Source: CAZGMJ01 sp964526785
GTDB lineage: Bacteria; Planctomycetota; Phycisphaerae; Sedimentisphaerales; Anaerobacaceae
DNA: 64,000 nucleotides
Assembly: GCA_964526785.1 (NCBI GenBank)
Contig: CAZGMJ010000002.1
Coordinates: 137,762-201,761, forward strand
Direction: 5' to 3'
Position numbers and translations under genes: made by a program. Below are positions 1-8,839 of the stretch, in pieces. Each line of letters opens with the position of its first letter. Position 1 is the first letter of the stretch. The notes below the pieces were generated by a model. The model was given only the letters and a program-made list of their open reading frames with translations, had not been told where the DNA came from and made no database searches.

Positions 1-98
1 ATCTCAACCCGTACGTGCTGGTCTGCATGGACCTCGGCGGCAACATCGACGTCCACTACCGCGATTACGTGCGAAGCCGCAGACTGGCGATGTGCTGA
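1..98 (+). CDS. C-terminal end of an unidentified protein (partial)
   Basis: An open frame runs in from the left edge (codons in phase with base 3) and ends at TGA 96-98. The visible 31 residues (ending VRSRRLAMC) hold no motif I recognise. The frame has the codon character of the neighbouring genes but it is too short to assign. The stop is followed by a promoter region for the next gene, which agrees with a real gene end here. Confidence 0.4.
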   Translation, partial: LNPYVLVCMDLGGNIDVHYRDYVRSRRLAMC

Positions 99-156
99 TG
101 CAGGACGCCCTGGGCAACCTCGTTTGCTTTGCTCTTGCACGATAGACGGTAGCATG

Positions 157-194
157 TTGTCAGAGCAGCCGCCGGTGTGCTATGATTGTCATAG
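157..194 (+). promoter_or_regulatory. Candidate sigma70 promoter with inverted repeat over the -10 box
   Basis: TTGTCA at 157-162 and TATGAT at 181-186 are separated by 18 bases, placing a start near 193, about 110 bases before the ATG at 304. A perfect inverted repeat CTATGA-TTG-TCATAG (180-194) covers the -10 box and the probable start, where a repressor would be expected to bind. The promoter is read by eye; the operator role is inference. Confidence 0.4.
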
Positions 195-303
195 TCCGAC
201 CGCAATCTGCAGAAAACCGCGTTTGTGCTCCCGGCCGGAAGGTACAGGAAGAGCATGTGCGCATAAAGCTATGAACACTGTGACCACATAGAAAGGCATC
301 AGG

Positions 304-1224
304 ATGAATGAGAACAACGCTATGAAAAGAAGACGACGTCCCGGCAGTCGTGCCATGAGTCGCCGCGAAATGCTTGTTTCGACGGCTTCCGTCGTGGGGG
401 TCTCGACAATCGCTGCTACTGTGCCGGGGACGGCCTTCGGCGGTATGGAAAAAGTCGTAAAGAAGGGCCGCATCAAGCAGAGCATGTGTCGCGGCGTTCT
501 GCGCAAGGCGAATCTCAGTCCCGAAGACAAGGCGAAACTGACGGTCAAGCTGGGGCTCAAAGGCTGGGACCTTGTGCGTCGAGACCATTGGGACCTCCTC
601 AAGAAACACGATCTGGTGGCGACGATGGTTTCAGGCGGCGGCTCGATCAAAAACGGACTGAACAACAAGTCCATGCACGCCAGGTTCCTCGAAGACTTCA
701 AAAACAACATCGCCGCGGCGGCCGAGTACGGCTGGCCCAACGTGATTTGCATGGCAGGCGATCGCAAGGGCATCAGCGACGAAGAAGGTATGGACAATTG
801 CCACACGATCCTCAAAGAGGCCGTCAAGATCGCCGAAGACCACGGCGTGACGATCTGCATGGAACTGCTCAACAGCAGGGTCAATCACCCGGGCTACATG
901 TGCGACAAGTCCGCGTGGGGCTTCGAGCTGTGCCGGCGCGTCGGCTCGCCCCGTTTCAAGATGCTCTACGACATCTACCACATGCAGATTATGGAAGGCG
1001 ACCTCATAGCCACGATTCGCAGGAACATAGACATGATTGGTCACTTCCATACCGCCGGCGTTCCGGGCAGACACGAACTCGGCGAGAACCAGGAGATTTA
1101 CTATCCCGCCGTGATGCGGGCGATCGCGGAGACAGACTACGATGGTTATGTGGCCCATGAATACAGTCCGCTGGGCGATCCGATCGAGTCGCTCAAGCAG
1201 GCGTTGCGGGCCTGTGACGTATAA
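304..1224 (+). CDS. Tat-exported hydroxypyruvate isomerase-like TIM barrel protein
   Basis: A 306-residue protein of the AP-endonuclease-2/sugar isomerase-epimerase fold, closest in look to hydroxypyruvate isomerase. It opens with a basic region and a twin-arginine motif (SRREML, residues 19-24) followed by a hydrophobic stretch ending near AFG, so it should be folded with its metal and exported by Tat. The metal and catalytic residues of the family appear in order: Glu in MELLN, Asp in LYDIYHM, His in HFHTAG and Glu in HEYSP. The start ATG at 304 has AAAGG about 8 bases upstream. Exported relatives are common in Planctomycetes and are usually linked to sugar turnover; the substrate is unknown. 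Function as an isomerase is family inference. Confidence 0.8.
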   Translation: MNENNAMKRRRRPGSRAMSRREMLVSTASVVGVSTIAATVPGTAFGGMEKVVKKGRIKQSMCRGVLRKANLSPEDKAKLTVKLGLKGWDLVRRDHWDLLKKHDLVATMVSGGGSIKNGLNNKSMHARFLEDFKNNIAAAAEYGWPNVICMAGDRKGISDEEGMDNCHTILKEAVKIAEDHGVTICMELLNSRVNHPGYMCDKSAWGFELCRRVGSPRFKMLYDIYHMQIMEGDLIATIRRNIDMIGHFHTAGVPGRHELGENQEIYYPAVMRAIAETDYDGYVAHEYSPLGDPIESLKQALRACDV

Positions 1225-1283
1225 GGCGGGCAGAGCTTGCCGGCGTCCTGGATGTAGTTGTATGGTCAGTAGCAGGTTTTGGC

Positions 1284-1928
1284 ATGGATGACAGACCCGA
1301 AGTTATGGAGGACAAAGCCGGATCGGTCCGCGCCAGAGACAATGTCTTCGCTGCGGAGAAGATAGAGCGGGTTCGCTATAAGCCGCAGGGCGCCACGCTC
1401 GACGCACTGCTGGCAACCCTTGCGCAGATGGACTATTGCGGCGCGATTGTCGGACCCGAAGGCTCGGGCAAGACGACGCTCCTGGAAGACATGGCAGCGG
1501 CTCTGGAGGATCGCGGCCGGCCTGTGAGGATGGTGTTCGTCAACGATACGAGCCCGATGACATGGAAGTCGTCCCGCGAACTGCTCACGCAGATCGACGC
1601 CCGGCAGGTGGTCCTGCTCGACGGTGCCGACGCGATCAGCCGGATGACGTGGCCCGCGCTCAAACGCGGCATACTGCGAAAAGCCGCGGGACTGGTCGTT
1701 ACCACCCACAAGCCCGGCCTGATGCCCACGCTGATCGAGTGCCAGACGACCCCCGCCCTGTTTCGTCGGATTGTGGCCGAGGTTGCCGGTAGCGACAGGG
1801 CGGTGCGTCCGGCCCTGCTCGATGAGGTTTACCAGCGGCACAACGGCAACATCCGAGAGGCACTGCGGGAATTGTACGACCTCAGCGCCGACCCCGCCAC
1901 GCGGCAAATACTTACCGTCGATCGCTGA
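1284..1928 (+). CDS. Small P-loop ATPase (AAA-type) of unknown role
   Basis: A 214-residue cytoplasmic protein with a clear Walker A motif (GPEGSGKT, residues 57-64) and a Walker B-like strand (VVLLDGAD, near 109-116), followed by a region that resembles the sensor part of ExeA/DnaA-like AAA proteins. There is no signal peptide or membrane segment. It stands alone, and its stop codon lies inside the 3' end of the convergent sulfite reductase gene (17-base overlap). The sequence supports ATP binding but not a specific partner. Confidence 0.65.
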   Translation: MDDRPEVMEDKAGSVRARDNVFAAEKIERVRYKPQGATLDALLATLAQMDYCGAIVGPEGSGKTTLLEDMAAALEDRGRPVRMVFVNDTSPMTWKSSRELLTQIDARQVVLLDGADAISRMTWPALKRGILRKAAGLVVTTHKPGLMPTLIECQTTPALFRRIVAEVAGSDRAVRPALLDEVYQRHNGNIREALRELYDLSADPATRQILTVDR

Positions 1929-3264
1929 TCGACTGCTGACGCTCGGAAATCCACGAGACGATCGTTTTCGGGACCTGCTCGGCCGGCGCCGTCGCCAGCG
2001 GCTGTGCAAGCCGGTCGTTCGTCCCGTTGCCGCCGCCTGTCAGAATCCGATAGTGCTCTGCGGGCTGGCCGTCGCGCTTGCGGAGCATTCCGACCAGGCC
2101 GATATCCGCCGCCGCGCTGTGCGCACAGCCGTTTGGACACCCGCTGATGCATATCTTCACGTTCGCCGGGATCCTGCCTCGCAGTTGCTCGCGAATACGG
2201 TCGGCGCCCTCCCAGCAATCGACCAGTCCGCGCGGGCACGTGCGCGAACCCGGGCACGCAATGATTACGGGATTCTCCTCGTACTCAGGCAAAGGGCCGG
2301 GCAGGCTGACGGACTCGCGGCCGTATAACTCGAGTCCGTGTTCGAGATTGATGCGCAAGGTCAGCGCCGCCGGTTCGCAGACATCGGCCAGCAGCAAAGC
2401 CTCATCCGGATCTATGTTGCCGTTGGGCAGTTGCAGCCGATGGACTCGGCGCGCGTTCTTCTTCACCCTCGCCGGCGTCACCCGCGGCCACGTCCGGCTG
2501 GCCTTCTTACGCTGGAATCGTTCGCTTAGTTCCGCCTTGAACGCCTCGTCGCCGAATCGCTCTCGAATATGACGAAATCGCGCGCGCCTGCGATTCTCCC
2601 TGTCTCCGTGTTGTGCAAATAATTCGAGGGCCGCCAGGCAAAGCGGCTGAACCTCAGTCGGCGACAGGCCCCGATACAGTTCGATGCCCAGAGCGGGCTT
2701 TGCCCCAAGCGAGCCGGCCCCGATCGCCGTGAACGCGCCTTCGGATTCCGCGACGAAGCCCAGGTCGCTTATCCACGGCTTGGCGCAGTTGTTCGAGCAG
2801 CCTGAGAAACTCACCTTGAATTTTCGCGGCAGGTCCGCAGCCGTCTCGTCTGTCTCAAGGATCCGACGGACCTCCTGAGCAAGAGGCAGCAGATCGAACC
2901 CCTTCTTCCCGAATTCACAACCCGGACAAACCGTGACGTTGCGAATCGAATCGCCGCACGCCCCCAGCGTAGGCAGTTCCACATCGGCCAGCGTCTTCTG
3001 AACGGCTGTGACATCCGATTCGGCAATGTCGTGCAGTTCGATGTCCTGCCGGGTCGTCAGGTGCAGAGGAAAGCCGCCGGCGTAATCTCTCGCGATGTAC
3101 GCCAACTGCCGCCACTGCGCCCAGTCGATCCGGCCGGCGAATACCTTGATCCTCTGCATATACTTCCCGTCCTGCTTCTGCGGATATACCCCCAGAATGC
3201 GATGCACCCCCGATTGCGGGACGCGCATTGCATCCTGCGTATCAGACTGTCTTCTGCCGGTCAT
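1912..3264 (-). CDS. Assimilatory sulfite/nitrite reductase, siroheme [4Fe-4S] type
   Basis: A 450-residue siroheme-dependent reductase that should reduce sulfite to sulfide (or nitrite to ammonia) in the cytoplasm. It has the duplicated architecture of the family, ferredoxin-like half domain plus siroheme/Fe-S domain, twice. The second half carries the full cluster ligand set, Cys-x5-Cys (CPGSRTC) and Cys-x3-Cys (CPNGC). The first half keeps a related pattern, CPGC and CSNNC, in which one cysteine has moved. It starts at ATG 3264, with GAGG upstream and only 4 bases after the reductase gene before it, so the two are surely co-translated. Neighbouring APS/PAPS reductase makes sulfite the likely substrate. 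I leave the symbol blank because sulfite and nitrite enzymes cannot be separated by eye. Confidence 0.85.
   Translation of the reverse strand: MTGRRQSDTQDAMRVPQSGVHRILGVYPQKQDGKYMQRIKVFAGRIDWAQWRQLAYIARDYAGGFPLHLTTRQDIELHDIAESDVTAVQKTLADVELPTLGACGDSIRNVTVCPGCEFGKKGFDLLPLAQEVRRILETDETAADLPRKFKVSFSGCSNNCAKPWISDLGFVAESEGAFTAIGAGSLGAKPALGIELYRGLSPTEVQPLCLAALELFAQHGDRENRRRARFRHIRERFGDEAFKAELSERFQRKKASRTWPRVTPARVKKNARRVHRLQLPNGNIDPDEALLLADVCEPAALTLRINLEHGLELYGRESVSLPGPLPEYEENPVIIACPGSRTCPRGLVDCWEGADRIREQLRGRIPANVKICISGCPNGCAHSAAADIGLVGMLRKRDGQPAEHYRILTGGGNGTNDRLAQPLATAPAEQVPKTIVSWISERQQSISDRR
1917..1933. other. Inverted repeat at the overlap of two convergent gene ends
   Basis: GTCGATC-GCT-GATCGAC is a perfect 7-base stem with a 3-base loop placed across the converging stop codons of the ATPase gene and the sulfite reductase gene. 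It lacks a U-run, so it is a poor intrinsic terminator in either direction; it may stabilise the two 3' ends. Confidence 0.4.
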
Positions 3265-3268
3265 CGCG

Positions 3269-3991
3269 CTACCTCGCCTGCACAGTTGTCTTGAGAGGTC
3301 TGGTGTGTATGCCGCATTCGCCCCCGCATTTGCTGGTTCCGATCCACCGACCGGCCCGCTCGTCTGCGCCCAGCGAGATCTTGGTGCACGGACCGCAGCC
3401 GAGCGACCGATATCCAAGGGAGTATAGCGGATTGGTGTCCACCTTGTTGAGTGCGAGGTATTGCCATATCTCCCGCTCGTACCAGATCAAAATGGGATTG
3501 AGCTTGATCAGGCCCGGGTCGCGCTGTTCGACTTCCTTGAAGTCCGTGCGGGTCCGGCCCTCGGTGCACCGCAGACCGGTCACCCAGCAGGCCACGTCCA
3601 TTTCCTCCACGGCCTGTCGGGTCGGTACCACCTTGAGCGTATCGCAGCAGCGGTCCGGATCCGTGCGATACAACTCGTCCGGAATCTCCGCGTCGTTTTT
3701 GAATACCTTGAGCTCAGGGTACTTGGCCACCTGTTCGTGCATGAAACGTACGGTCTCGACCGGCTTGAACCGCGTCGTGACGATAAATCCGCGAATCTTC
3801 GGACTCACCCGTTTGGCGAGGTGCCAGACCGCCACCGAGTCCTTCCCAAGACTGTTCGCTACGACGAGGCTGTCGCCGTATTTCTCATACGCTGCCCGAA
3901 TCAGTTCCAGCGAACGTTCGACTTTCTGAGCATAATTCAACCCTGTAACCAACTGTGCGACATCATCTGTAAGTAGATCTTCCAAAGCCAT
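3269..3991 (-). CDS. cysH: APS/PAPS reductase, probable [4Fe-4S] adenylylsulfate reductase
   Basis: A 240-residue member of the phosphoadenylylsulfate/adenylylsulfate reductase family, which reduces activated sulfate to sulfite using thioredoxin. The PP-loop region reads NSLGKDS and the C-terminal catalytic cysteine sits in ECGIH. A Cys-Cys pair (DRCCDT) and a later CGPC give the four ligands typical of iron-sulfur APS reductases rather than the cluster-free PAPS enzymes. An upstream TTG would extend the frame by five residues, but ATG 3991 with GAAAGGG 7 bases upstream is the better start. It lies between DUF2061 and the sulfite reductase gene in one operon. No ATP sulfurylase is in the window. 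Confidence 0.88.
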   Translation of the reverse strand: MALEDLLTDDVAQLVTGLNYAQKVERSLELIRAAYEKYGDSLVVANSLGKDSVAVWHLAKRVSPKIRGFIVTTRFKPVETVRFMHEQVAKYPELKVFKNDAEIPDELYRTDPDRCCDTLKVVPTRQAVEEMDVACWVTGLRCTEGRTRTDFKEVEQRDPGLIKLNPILIWYEREIWQYLALNKVDTNPLYSLGYRSLGCGPCTKISLGADERAGRWIGTSKCGGECGIHTRPLKTTVQAR

Positions 3992-4021
3992 CGAGTACCC
4001 TTTCAATAGAGATAATTAGGT

Positions 4022-4243
4022 TTAGATCTGGTATTCCGGTTCCTTCATCTTCCCGAACCTCACTCTGTTCCAGAACCGCTCATGGAGATAAAACGCGCCG
4101 ATTTTCACTGCGGTATCCAGCAGGCCTATCTGGGCGGCCAGTTCCATGCTCCCTGTCAAGATCCAGGCGACACCGCATGTAACAATGGTGCCCCCGGTTC
4201 GCCAGGTGACCGCTTTGACAATGCTCCGATAGTGCGTTTCCAA
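4022..4243 (-). CDS. DUF2061 small membrane protein
   Basis: A 73-residue protein with two hydrophobic segments (about residues 17-32 and 36-52) and the family pattern of a short basic N-terminus followed by WRTGGT and a C-terminal ERFWNRV. DUF2061 proteins are often found in or fused to sulfate-assimilation genes, and this one sits directly upstream of cysH. No biochemical function is established for the family; an inner-membrane role in sulfate or sulfite handling is inference from context. Confidence 0.8.
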   Translation of the reverse strand: METHYRSIVKAVTWRTGGTIVTCGVAWILTGSMELAAQIGLLDTAVKIGAFYLHERFWNRVRFGKMKEPEYQI

Positions 4244-4319
4244 GTGACCGCTCCTTGTATTTCAGTATTCCTATTGGTTTAGTATGGTATTGTCCCAAAA
4301 AAAAACTTCTTCCCATATC

Positions 4320-4772
4320 TCAGATAACGTAGTTCGGTATGTATTTGCGATCTGCAGCGCGGTCGTATGCGACCAGATCTGCAAGCGTCGTCGTATCCGC
4401 AACATCAGCAACGGCTGCGTTAAGTTCCTGCCAGAATCTGGCAAAAGCAAAGTCGCCTGGATGGCCGCTGGGACCGCCAAAGGTCGGATCAGGGTCCGGC
4501 TTGCTGCCCTGCACGTATCGCAGGATATCGCCCACGGCGATCTTGTGCGGTGCGCTGGCCAGAACATAACCGCCCTCGGCACCGCGTCTCGAATCGAGAA
4601 AAGAGGCCCGCCTGAGTTCCGAAAGAATCACCTCAAGGAAGCGCGACGGTATACCCTGGGAGTCCGCAATTTGCCGGATATTGACGGGAGCCTCGCTATT
4701 GCGATAAGCCAGTTCAAAAAGGGCTCGCAGAGCGTATATGCACTTCTTTGATATCGCAAAGTTAATTGCCAT
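4320..4772 (-). CDS. Rrf2-family transcriptional regulator of the sulfur operon
   Basis: A 150-residue winged-helix protein. The N-terminus (ISKKCIYALRALFELA) and the following recognition region (IRQIADSQGIPSRFLEVIL) are typical of Rrf2 proteins, with the wing in RRGAEGGYVLA. Only one cysteine is present, so the three-cysteine cluster site of IscR/NsrR is absent; in this respect it resembles CymR, which controls cysteine and sulfur metabolism. It is the first gene of the leftward operon rrf2-DUF2061-cysH-sulfite reductase and probably regulates it. The effector is unknown. Confidence 0.82.
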   Translation of the reverse strand: MAINFAISKKCIYALRALFELAYRNSEAPVNIRQIADSQGIPSRFLEVILSELRRASFLDSRRGAEGGYVLASAPHKIAVGDILRYVQGSKPDPDPTFGGPSGHPGDFAFARFWQELNAAVADVADTTTLADLVAYDRAADRKYIPNYVI

Positions 4773-4839
4773 GCTGCATTATCCTAACTGTTGCAAGAAA
4801 CAAGAGAACAACCTCACTAACCAGATCGGGATGTAGAGT

Positions 4840-4868
4840 ATTATCGTTTGTATCGGGGTTTGGTTCAA
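4840..4868 (-). promoter_or_regulatory. Candidate promoter of the sulfur-assimilation operon
   Basis: On the minus strand TTGAAC (4868-4863) and GATAAT (4845-4840) are 17 bases apart, giving a start near 4833 and a leader of about 60 bases before the rrf2 start codon. The remaining part of the 317-base gap 4773-5089 holds the dnaE promoter on the other strand and no other gene. Confidence 0.45.
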
Positions 4869-5000
4869 CTGTTTTCTTGATGTTTTCTATAGAATATCCG
4901 TGACGGAAGATGGCGCCTGCACGTAACCCCTTTCCCTGTAGAGGGTAACGTAGATTAGAAAAAATGCTTCTGTTGCGTGCACGGCACAGAGAGAAACTGC

Positions 5001-5029
5001 TTTACACAGGCGGCGGGCAAGTATAGGAT
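5001..5029 (+). promoter_or_regulatory. Candidate dnaE promoter
   Basis: TTTACA (5001-5006) and TAGGAT (5024-5029) with a 17-base spacer give a start near 5037, about 53 bases before the dnaE ATG. A second TTGACA at 5052 has no good -10 partner. Confidence 0.4.
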
Positions 5030-5089
5030 ATGAAAGTCGAGCATTAGTGGCTTGACAGATAAGGGTTTGCAATAAAAGGACTTACGGGT

Positions 5090-8000
5090 ATGGACCACGG
5101 AGGATTCACACACCTGCACCTGCACAGCCAGTATTCGCTGCTCGACGGGGCAATCTCATTCGAGAAACTCCTCGATCGTTGCGCCGAGTTGAAGATGGAG
5201 GCTGTCGCTGTGACCGACCACGGCAATATGTTCGGGGCGGTCGAATTCTATACCAAGGCGATGGCGGCGGGCATCAAACCCCTTCTGGGTATCGAGACGT
5301 ATATCGCCCCCGGCAGCAGGCACGATCGCACGAAGACGAGCATCTCGGACGCGGCGTACCACCTCATCCTGCTGGCCGAGAACAACGCCGGATACCGCAA
5401 TCTCCTTAAACTGGCCAGCGCCGCTTACACCGAGGGTTTCTACTATCGTCCGCGGATCGATAAAGAGATTCTGGCGCAGTGCAATGAAGGTCTGATCTGC
5501 GCTACAGCGTGTCTCAAAGGCGAGGTGCCGGCCGCCGTGGCAGCCGGCAATATGCAGGCCGCAAAAAAGGCAGCCGAGAGTTATGCCGAGATATTTGGTC
5601 CTGACCGATTCTTCCTTGAACTCCAGCGGCACGAAGGCGATGTCCCGGACGTCTGCGAGGGCCTGATCGACCTGGCAAACGAGATGGGGCTGGGTTTGAT
5701 CGCGACGAACGATGTGCATTTTCTAAGTGCGGACGACTACGATGCCCACAACTGCCTCTGCGCAATCAGCACCGGCAGACTCGCGGACGATCCGGACCGT
5801 CTGGTCTATCCGCCCAACGTATATCTCAAGGGGCCGGACGAAATGCGTTCGCTCTTTCCCGAGGCGGCACAGGCGTGCGACAACACAATGGCCATCGCCG
5901 AGCGGTGCGATGTCGAGATCGATCTCAAGACGCAGCACGCGCCGCGATTCGAGCCCCAAGACGGTTCGAGCCCGGAGGCGTATCTTACGAAGCTGTGTTA
6001 CGAAGGGGCGGAGAAACTCTACGGGCAAATTACGCCGCAGATCAAAGAACGCCTCGAACGCGAACTCGAAGTAATTCAGTCCAAGGGCTTTTCGAGTTAC
6101 TTCCTCATCGTGTGGGATTTCTGCAGATACGCGCATGAACACAATATCCCGCTCGGAGCAAGAGGTAGTGGCGTCGGTACGATCGTCGGTTACTGTCTCG
6201 GACTTTGCGATGTCGACCCGATTCGATACGACCTGCTGTTCGAGCGGTTCATGGACCCGCAGAGAAATGAGATGCCCGATATCGATATCGACATCTGCCA
6301 GGCGCATCGGGCCCAGATCATCGACTATGTACGTCAGAAGTACGGCCAGGTCGCGCAGATTATCACGTTCGGGACGATGAAGGCCCGGGCCGTGATTCGC
6401 GATGTCTGCCGGGTGCTTGGCGTGCCTCTGGCCGAGGCGGACCGCCTGGCCAAGCTCGTGCCGGCCACGCTCGATATGACGCTTGATAAGGCGTTGGAAA
6501 CCGAGCCCGAACTGCAGAAGGCCTACGACGAAAACGAGCTGACCAGGCGCGTCATCGACGTGGGACGCAAGCTGGAAGGCCTGGCACGCCACGCATCGGT
6601 TCACGCGGCGGGTGTGGTGGTCGCAGATGAGCCTCTGACGAACTTCATACCGCTCTACAAGGCGGCTGGTTCGGACGACATTATCACGCAGTTCGAAGGC
6701 CCGATGGTCGAGAAGGTCGGGTTGCTCAAGATGGACTTTCTCGGTCTCAAGACGCTCAGCGTGCTCGAGCGGGCGCGGCAACTGGTGCGCGATATCCACG
6801 GTGTGGATCTCGACCTGGAAGCGTTGCCTCTGGACGACACCAGGACATTCGAGTTGTTCAGCGATGGGCGCACGAAGGGCGTGTTTCAGTTTGAATCGGG
6901 CGGCATGCAGAACCTGCTGATGAAAATGCGGCCGGACCGCATCGAGGACTTGATCGCGGCCAATGCGTTGTATCGCCCCGGACCCATGATCCTGATTCCC
7001 GACTACATCGACCGCAAGCACGGGGCGAAATGGTCGCTGCCTCACCCGATCATGACCGAGGTGCTCGAGGAAACCTATGGCATCATGACCTACCAGGAAC
7101 AGGTCATGCGGATCTGTAATCGGCTCGGCGACATACCGCTGCGGGAAGCATACAAGCTGATCAAGGCTATCAGCAAGAAGAAGGCCAAAGTGATTGCCAA
7201 GGAGCGAGAGCGGTTCATCGCCGGCTGCGTGGACAAGGGCCTGACCGAGAAGCAGGCCGAGCAGATTTTTGAGCTGATCGAGCGATTTGCGGGATACGGC
7301 TTCAATAAAAGCCATTCGACGCGTTATGCATTTGTCGCCTATCAGACCGCATACCTCAAAGCGCACTGGCCCGTCGAGTTCATGGCCGCCCTGTTGACCT
7401 ACGAGCGGGACAATACCGATAAGGTGGTGGATTACATCGGCGAGTGTAAGGAAATGGGCATCGATATTCTGCCGCCGGATATTAACGCCAGCGGGGCCGA
7501 TTTCACGCCTATCTACGAAGATAGCGGGGAGCATGACGGCAGACGCGGCGTAATCAGCTTCGGCCTGGCGACGGTCAAGGGCGTTGGAATCAAGGCGGTC
7601 GAACATATCATCCGCGCCCGCGATAAAGTCGGCGAGTTCAGGAGCCTCTTCCATTTCTGCGAGAACGTCGATCTCCGCGCGGTCAATAAGCAGGTCCTCG
7701 AAGCACTGATTAAAGCCGGAGCATTTGACAAACTCGGTGGAAACCGCCATCAGATGCTGGCCGGACTCGAGCAGGCCATGGAAGTCGGAACGAGCCTCCA
7801 GGCCGATATCGCCAGCGGGCAGATGAACTTCTTCGGCCAGTCGGGCGAAATCGACTATTCCGAAGATCAACAGCGGTTGCCTAACGTACCGCCCTGGCCC
7901 GAGCAGCAAATGCTGACCTACGAAAAACAGGTTCTGGGTTTCTATGTCACGAGCAATCCGCTGAGCCAGCATGCCGAGATCATCGACATCTACTCCACGC

Positions 8001-8545
8001 ACAACAGTTCCCAGTTGGCGGACGCCTCTCCGGACCGGGAGATCGTGATTGGCGGCATGATCGGCAAGATCCGATACAACCTGACGAAGAACGGCAAGAA
8101 CGCCGGAGCGAAGATGGCGGTCTTCGCGCTGGAGGATTTGCAGGGACAGGTGGAGGTCGTGCTCTTTCCCCGCAAGTTGAGCAAGTACGCCGAACTTGTC
8201 GTGGAGGATACGGTCATCTTCGTGCGAGGCAACGTCGATTTTCGCCGCGAGCGGCCGAATGTGCTTGCTTCGGAATTAATAACGCTCGACGCCGCTCAGG
8301 AGCGAATCGGCGGCAGGGTTCGCATTAGTTTGGAAGCCGATGACGTTACGGAAGATCGCGTGATGCAGATCAAGACGCTGTGCGAGCATCACAGGGGAAC
8401 GAGCCCGCTCTATGTCGCCGTTTGTACGGATAAAGGCAAGGTCTTTGCGACGGCCGACAAGAGCCTGTGTGTCAATCCGAACCTGGAGTTCTGCAGGAAG
8501 ATCAAGCGGTTGGTCGGTGCAGGCAATTTCCAGCTTACGCAGTAA
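5090..8545 (+). CDS. dnaE: DNA polymerase III alpha subunit
   Basis: A 1151-residue replicative polymerase of the DnaE1 class. It begins with the PHP domain (HLHLHS at about residues 9-14), contains the C-family polymerase core with the paired aspartates in PDIDIDI (about 399-405), and ends with a helix-hairpin-helix/beta-clamp region and an OB fold (the section around VEVVLFPRKLSKY). There is no inserted 3'-5' exonuclease, as expected for DnaE rather than PolC. The length matches the family. The ATG at 5090 follows AAAAGGA at about 9 bases. It appears to be transcribed alone. Confidence 0.97.
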   Translation: MDHGGFTHLHLHSQYSLLDGAISFEKLLDRCAELKMEAVAVTDHGNMFGAVEFYTKAMAAGIKPLLGIETYIAPGSRHDRTKTSISDAAYHLILLAENNAGYRNLLKLASAAYTEGFYYRPRIDKEILAQCNEGLICATACLKGEVPAAVAAGNMQAAKKAAESYAEIFGPDRFFLELQRHEGDVPDVCEGLIDLANEMGLGLIATNDVHFLSADDYDAHNCLCAISTGRLADDPDRLVYPPNVYLKGPDEMRSLFPEAAQACDNTMAIAERCDVEIDLKTQHAPRFEPQDGSSPEAYLTKLCYEGAEKLYGQITPQIKERLERELEVIQSKGFSSYFLIVWDFCRYAHEHNIPLGARGSGVGTIVGYCLGLCDVDPIRYDLLFERFMDPQRNEMPDIDIDICQAHRAQIIDYVRQKYGQVAQIITFGTMKARAVIRDVCRVLGVPLAEADRLAKLVPATLDMTLDKALETEPELQKAYDENELTRRVIDVGRKLEGLARHASVHAAGVVVADEPLTNFIPLYKAAGSDDIITQFEGPMVEKVGLLKMDFLGLKTLSVLERARQLVRDIHGVDLDLEALPLDDTRTFELFSDGRTKGVFQFESGGMQNLLMKMRPDRIEDLIAANALYRPGPMILIPDYIDRKHGAKWSLPHPIMTEVLEETYGIMTYQEQVMRICNRLGDIPLREAYKLIKAISKKKAKVIAKERERFIAGCVDKGLTEKQAEQIFELIERFAGYGFNKSHSTRYAFVAYQTAYLKAHWPVEFMAALLTYERDNTDKVVDYIGECKEMGIDILPPDINASGADFTPIYEDSGEHDGRRGVISFGLATVKGVGIKAVEHIIRARDKVGEFRSLFHFCENVDLRAVNKQVLEALIKAGAFDKLGGNRHQMLAGLEQAMEVGTSLQADIASGQMNFFGQSGEIDYSEDQQRLPNVPPWPEQQMLTYEKQVLGFYVTSNPLSQHAEIIDIYSTHNSSQLADASPDREIVIGGMIGKIRYNLTKNGKNAGAKMAVFALEDLQGQVEVVLFPRKLSKYAELVVEDTVIFVRGNVDFRRERPNVLASELITLDAAQERIGGRVRISLEADDVTEDRVMQIKTLCEHHRGTSPLYVAVCTDKGKVFATADKSLCVNPNLEFCRKIKRLVGAGNFQLTQ

Positions 8546-8839
8546 ACGCGGCTGCAAGGGAGGGGCGACCCCCGGCACAGGATGCCCCATCGTGAGCCGT
8601 TGCAGGAATTCCTTATGCGCGGATGTGGTTTCGCAGACCAATGCAGGGAACCGGCGGCAGGTTCGTGCATGCATTCTGAGGGACCAGGCTGCGAGTGCCC
8701 GCACCGATGGGCAAACTTGCCATTTAAGGCATAATCTGATATGGACATATCGATGTATAGACGTTCGACTGCTGGTGTGTAAGCCCAGGAGAAATGCCTG
8801 GACAGGCCTTATTGATGCCGAGTGCAAGGAGTGCAGAAA
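8546..8839. other. Intergenic region after dnaE, no gene recognised
   Basis: This 294-base stretch begins with a G/C-rich part that can pair GGGGC (near 8562) with GCCCC (near 8583). Further on, TTGCCA (near 8716) and TATGGA (near 8739) are a weak promoter candidate for the next gene. It has no SRP, tmRNA or RNase P signature that I can see. Open frames on the minus strand here look like chance. Confidence 0.3.

Noticed and set aside
4244..4319. Separate promoter before DUF2061 (the AT-rich gap with AATACCATACTAAACCAATAGG on the minus strand)
   Set aside because: No pair of -35 and -10 boxes with standard spacing; the gap is short and one operon promoter upstream of rrf2 explains the genes.
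5723..8002. 759-codon open frame on the minus strand inside dnaE
   Set aside because: It is the mirror of the codon bias of dnaE. No motif and no ribosome site; dnaE is a strong match over the whole region.
8546..8839. SRP RNA or other housekeeping ncRNA after dnaE
   Set aside because: The region has G/C-rich pairing but not the conserved SRP loop sequence or any other RNA signature I can recognise.
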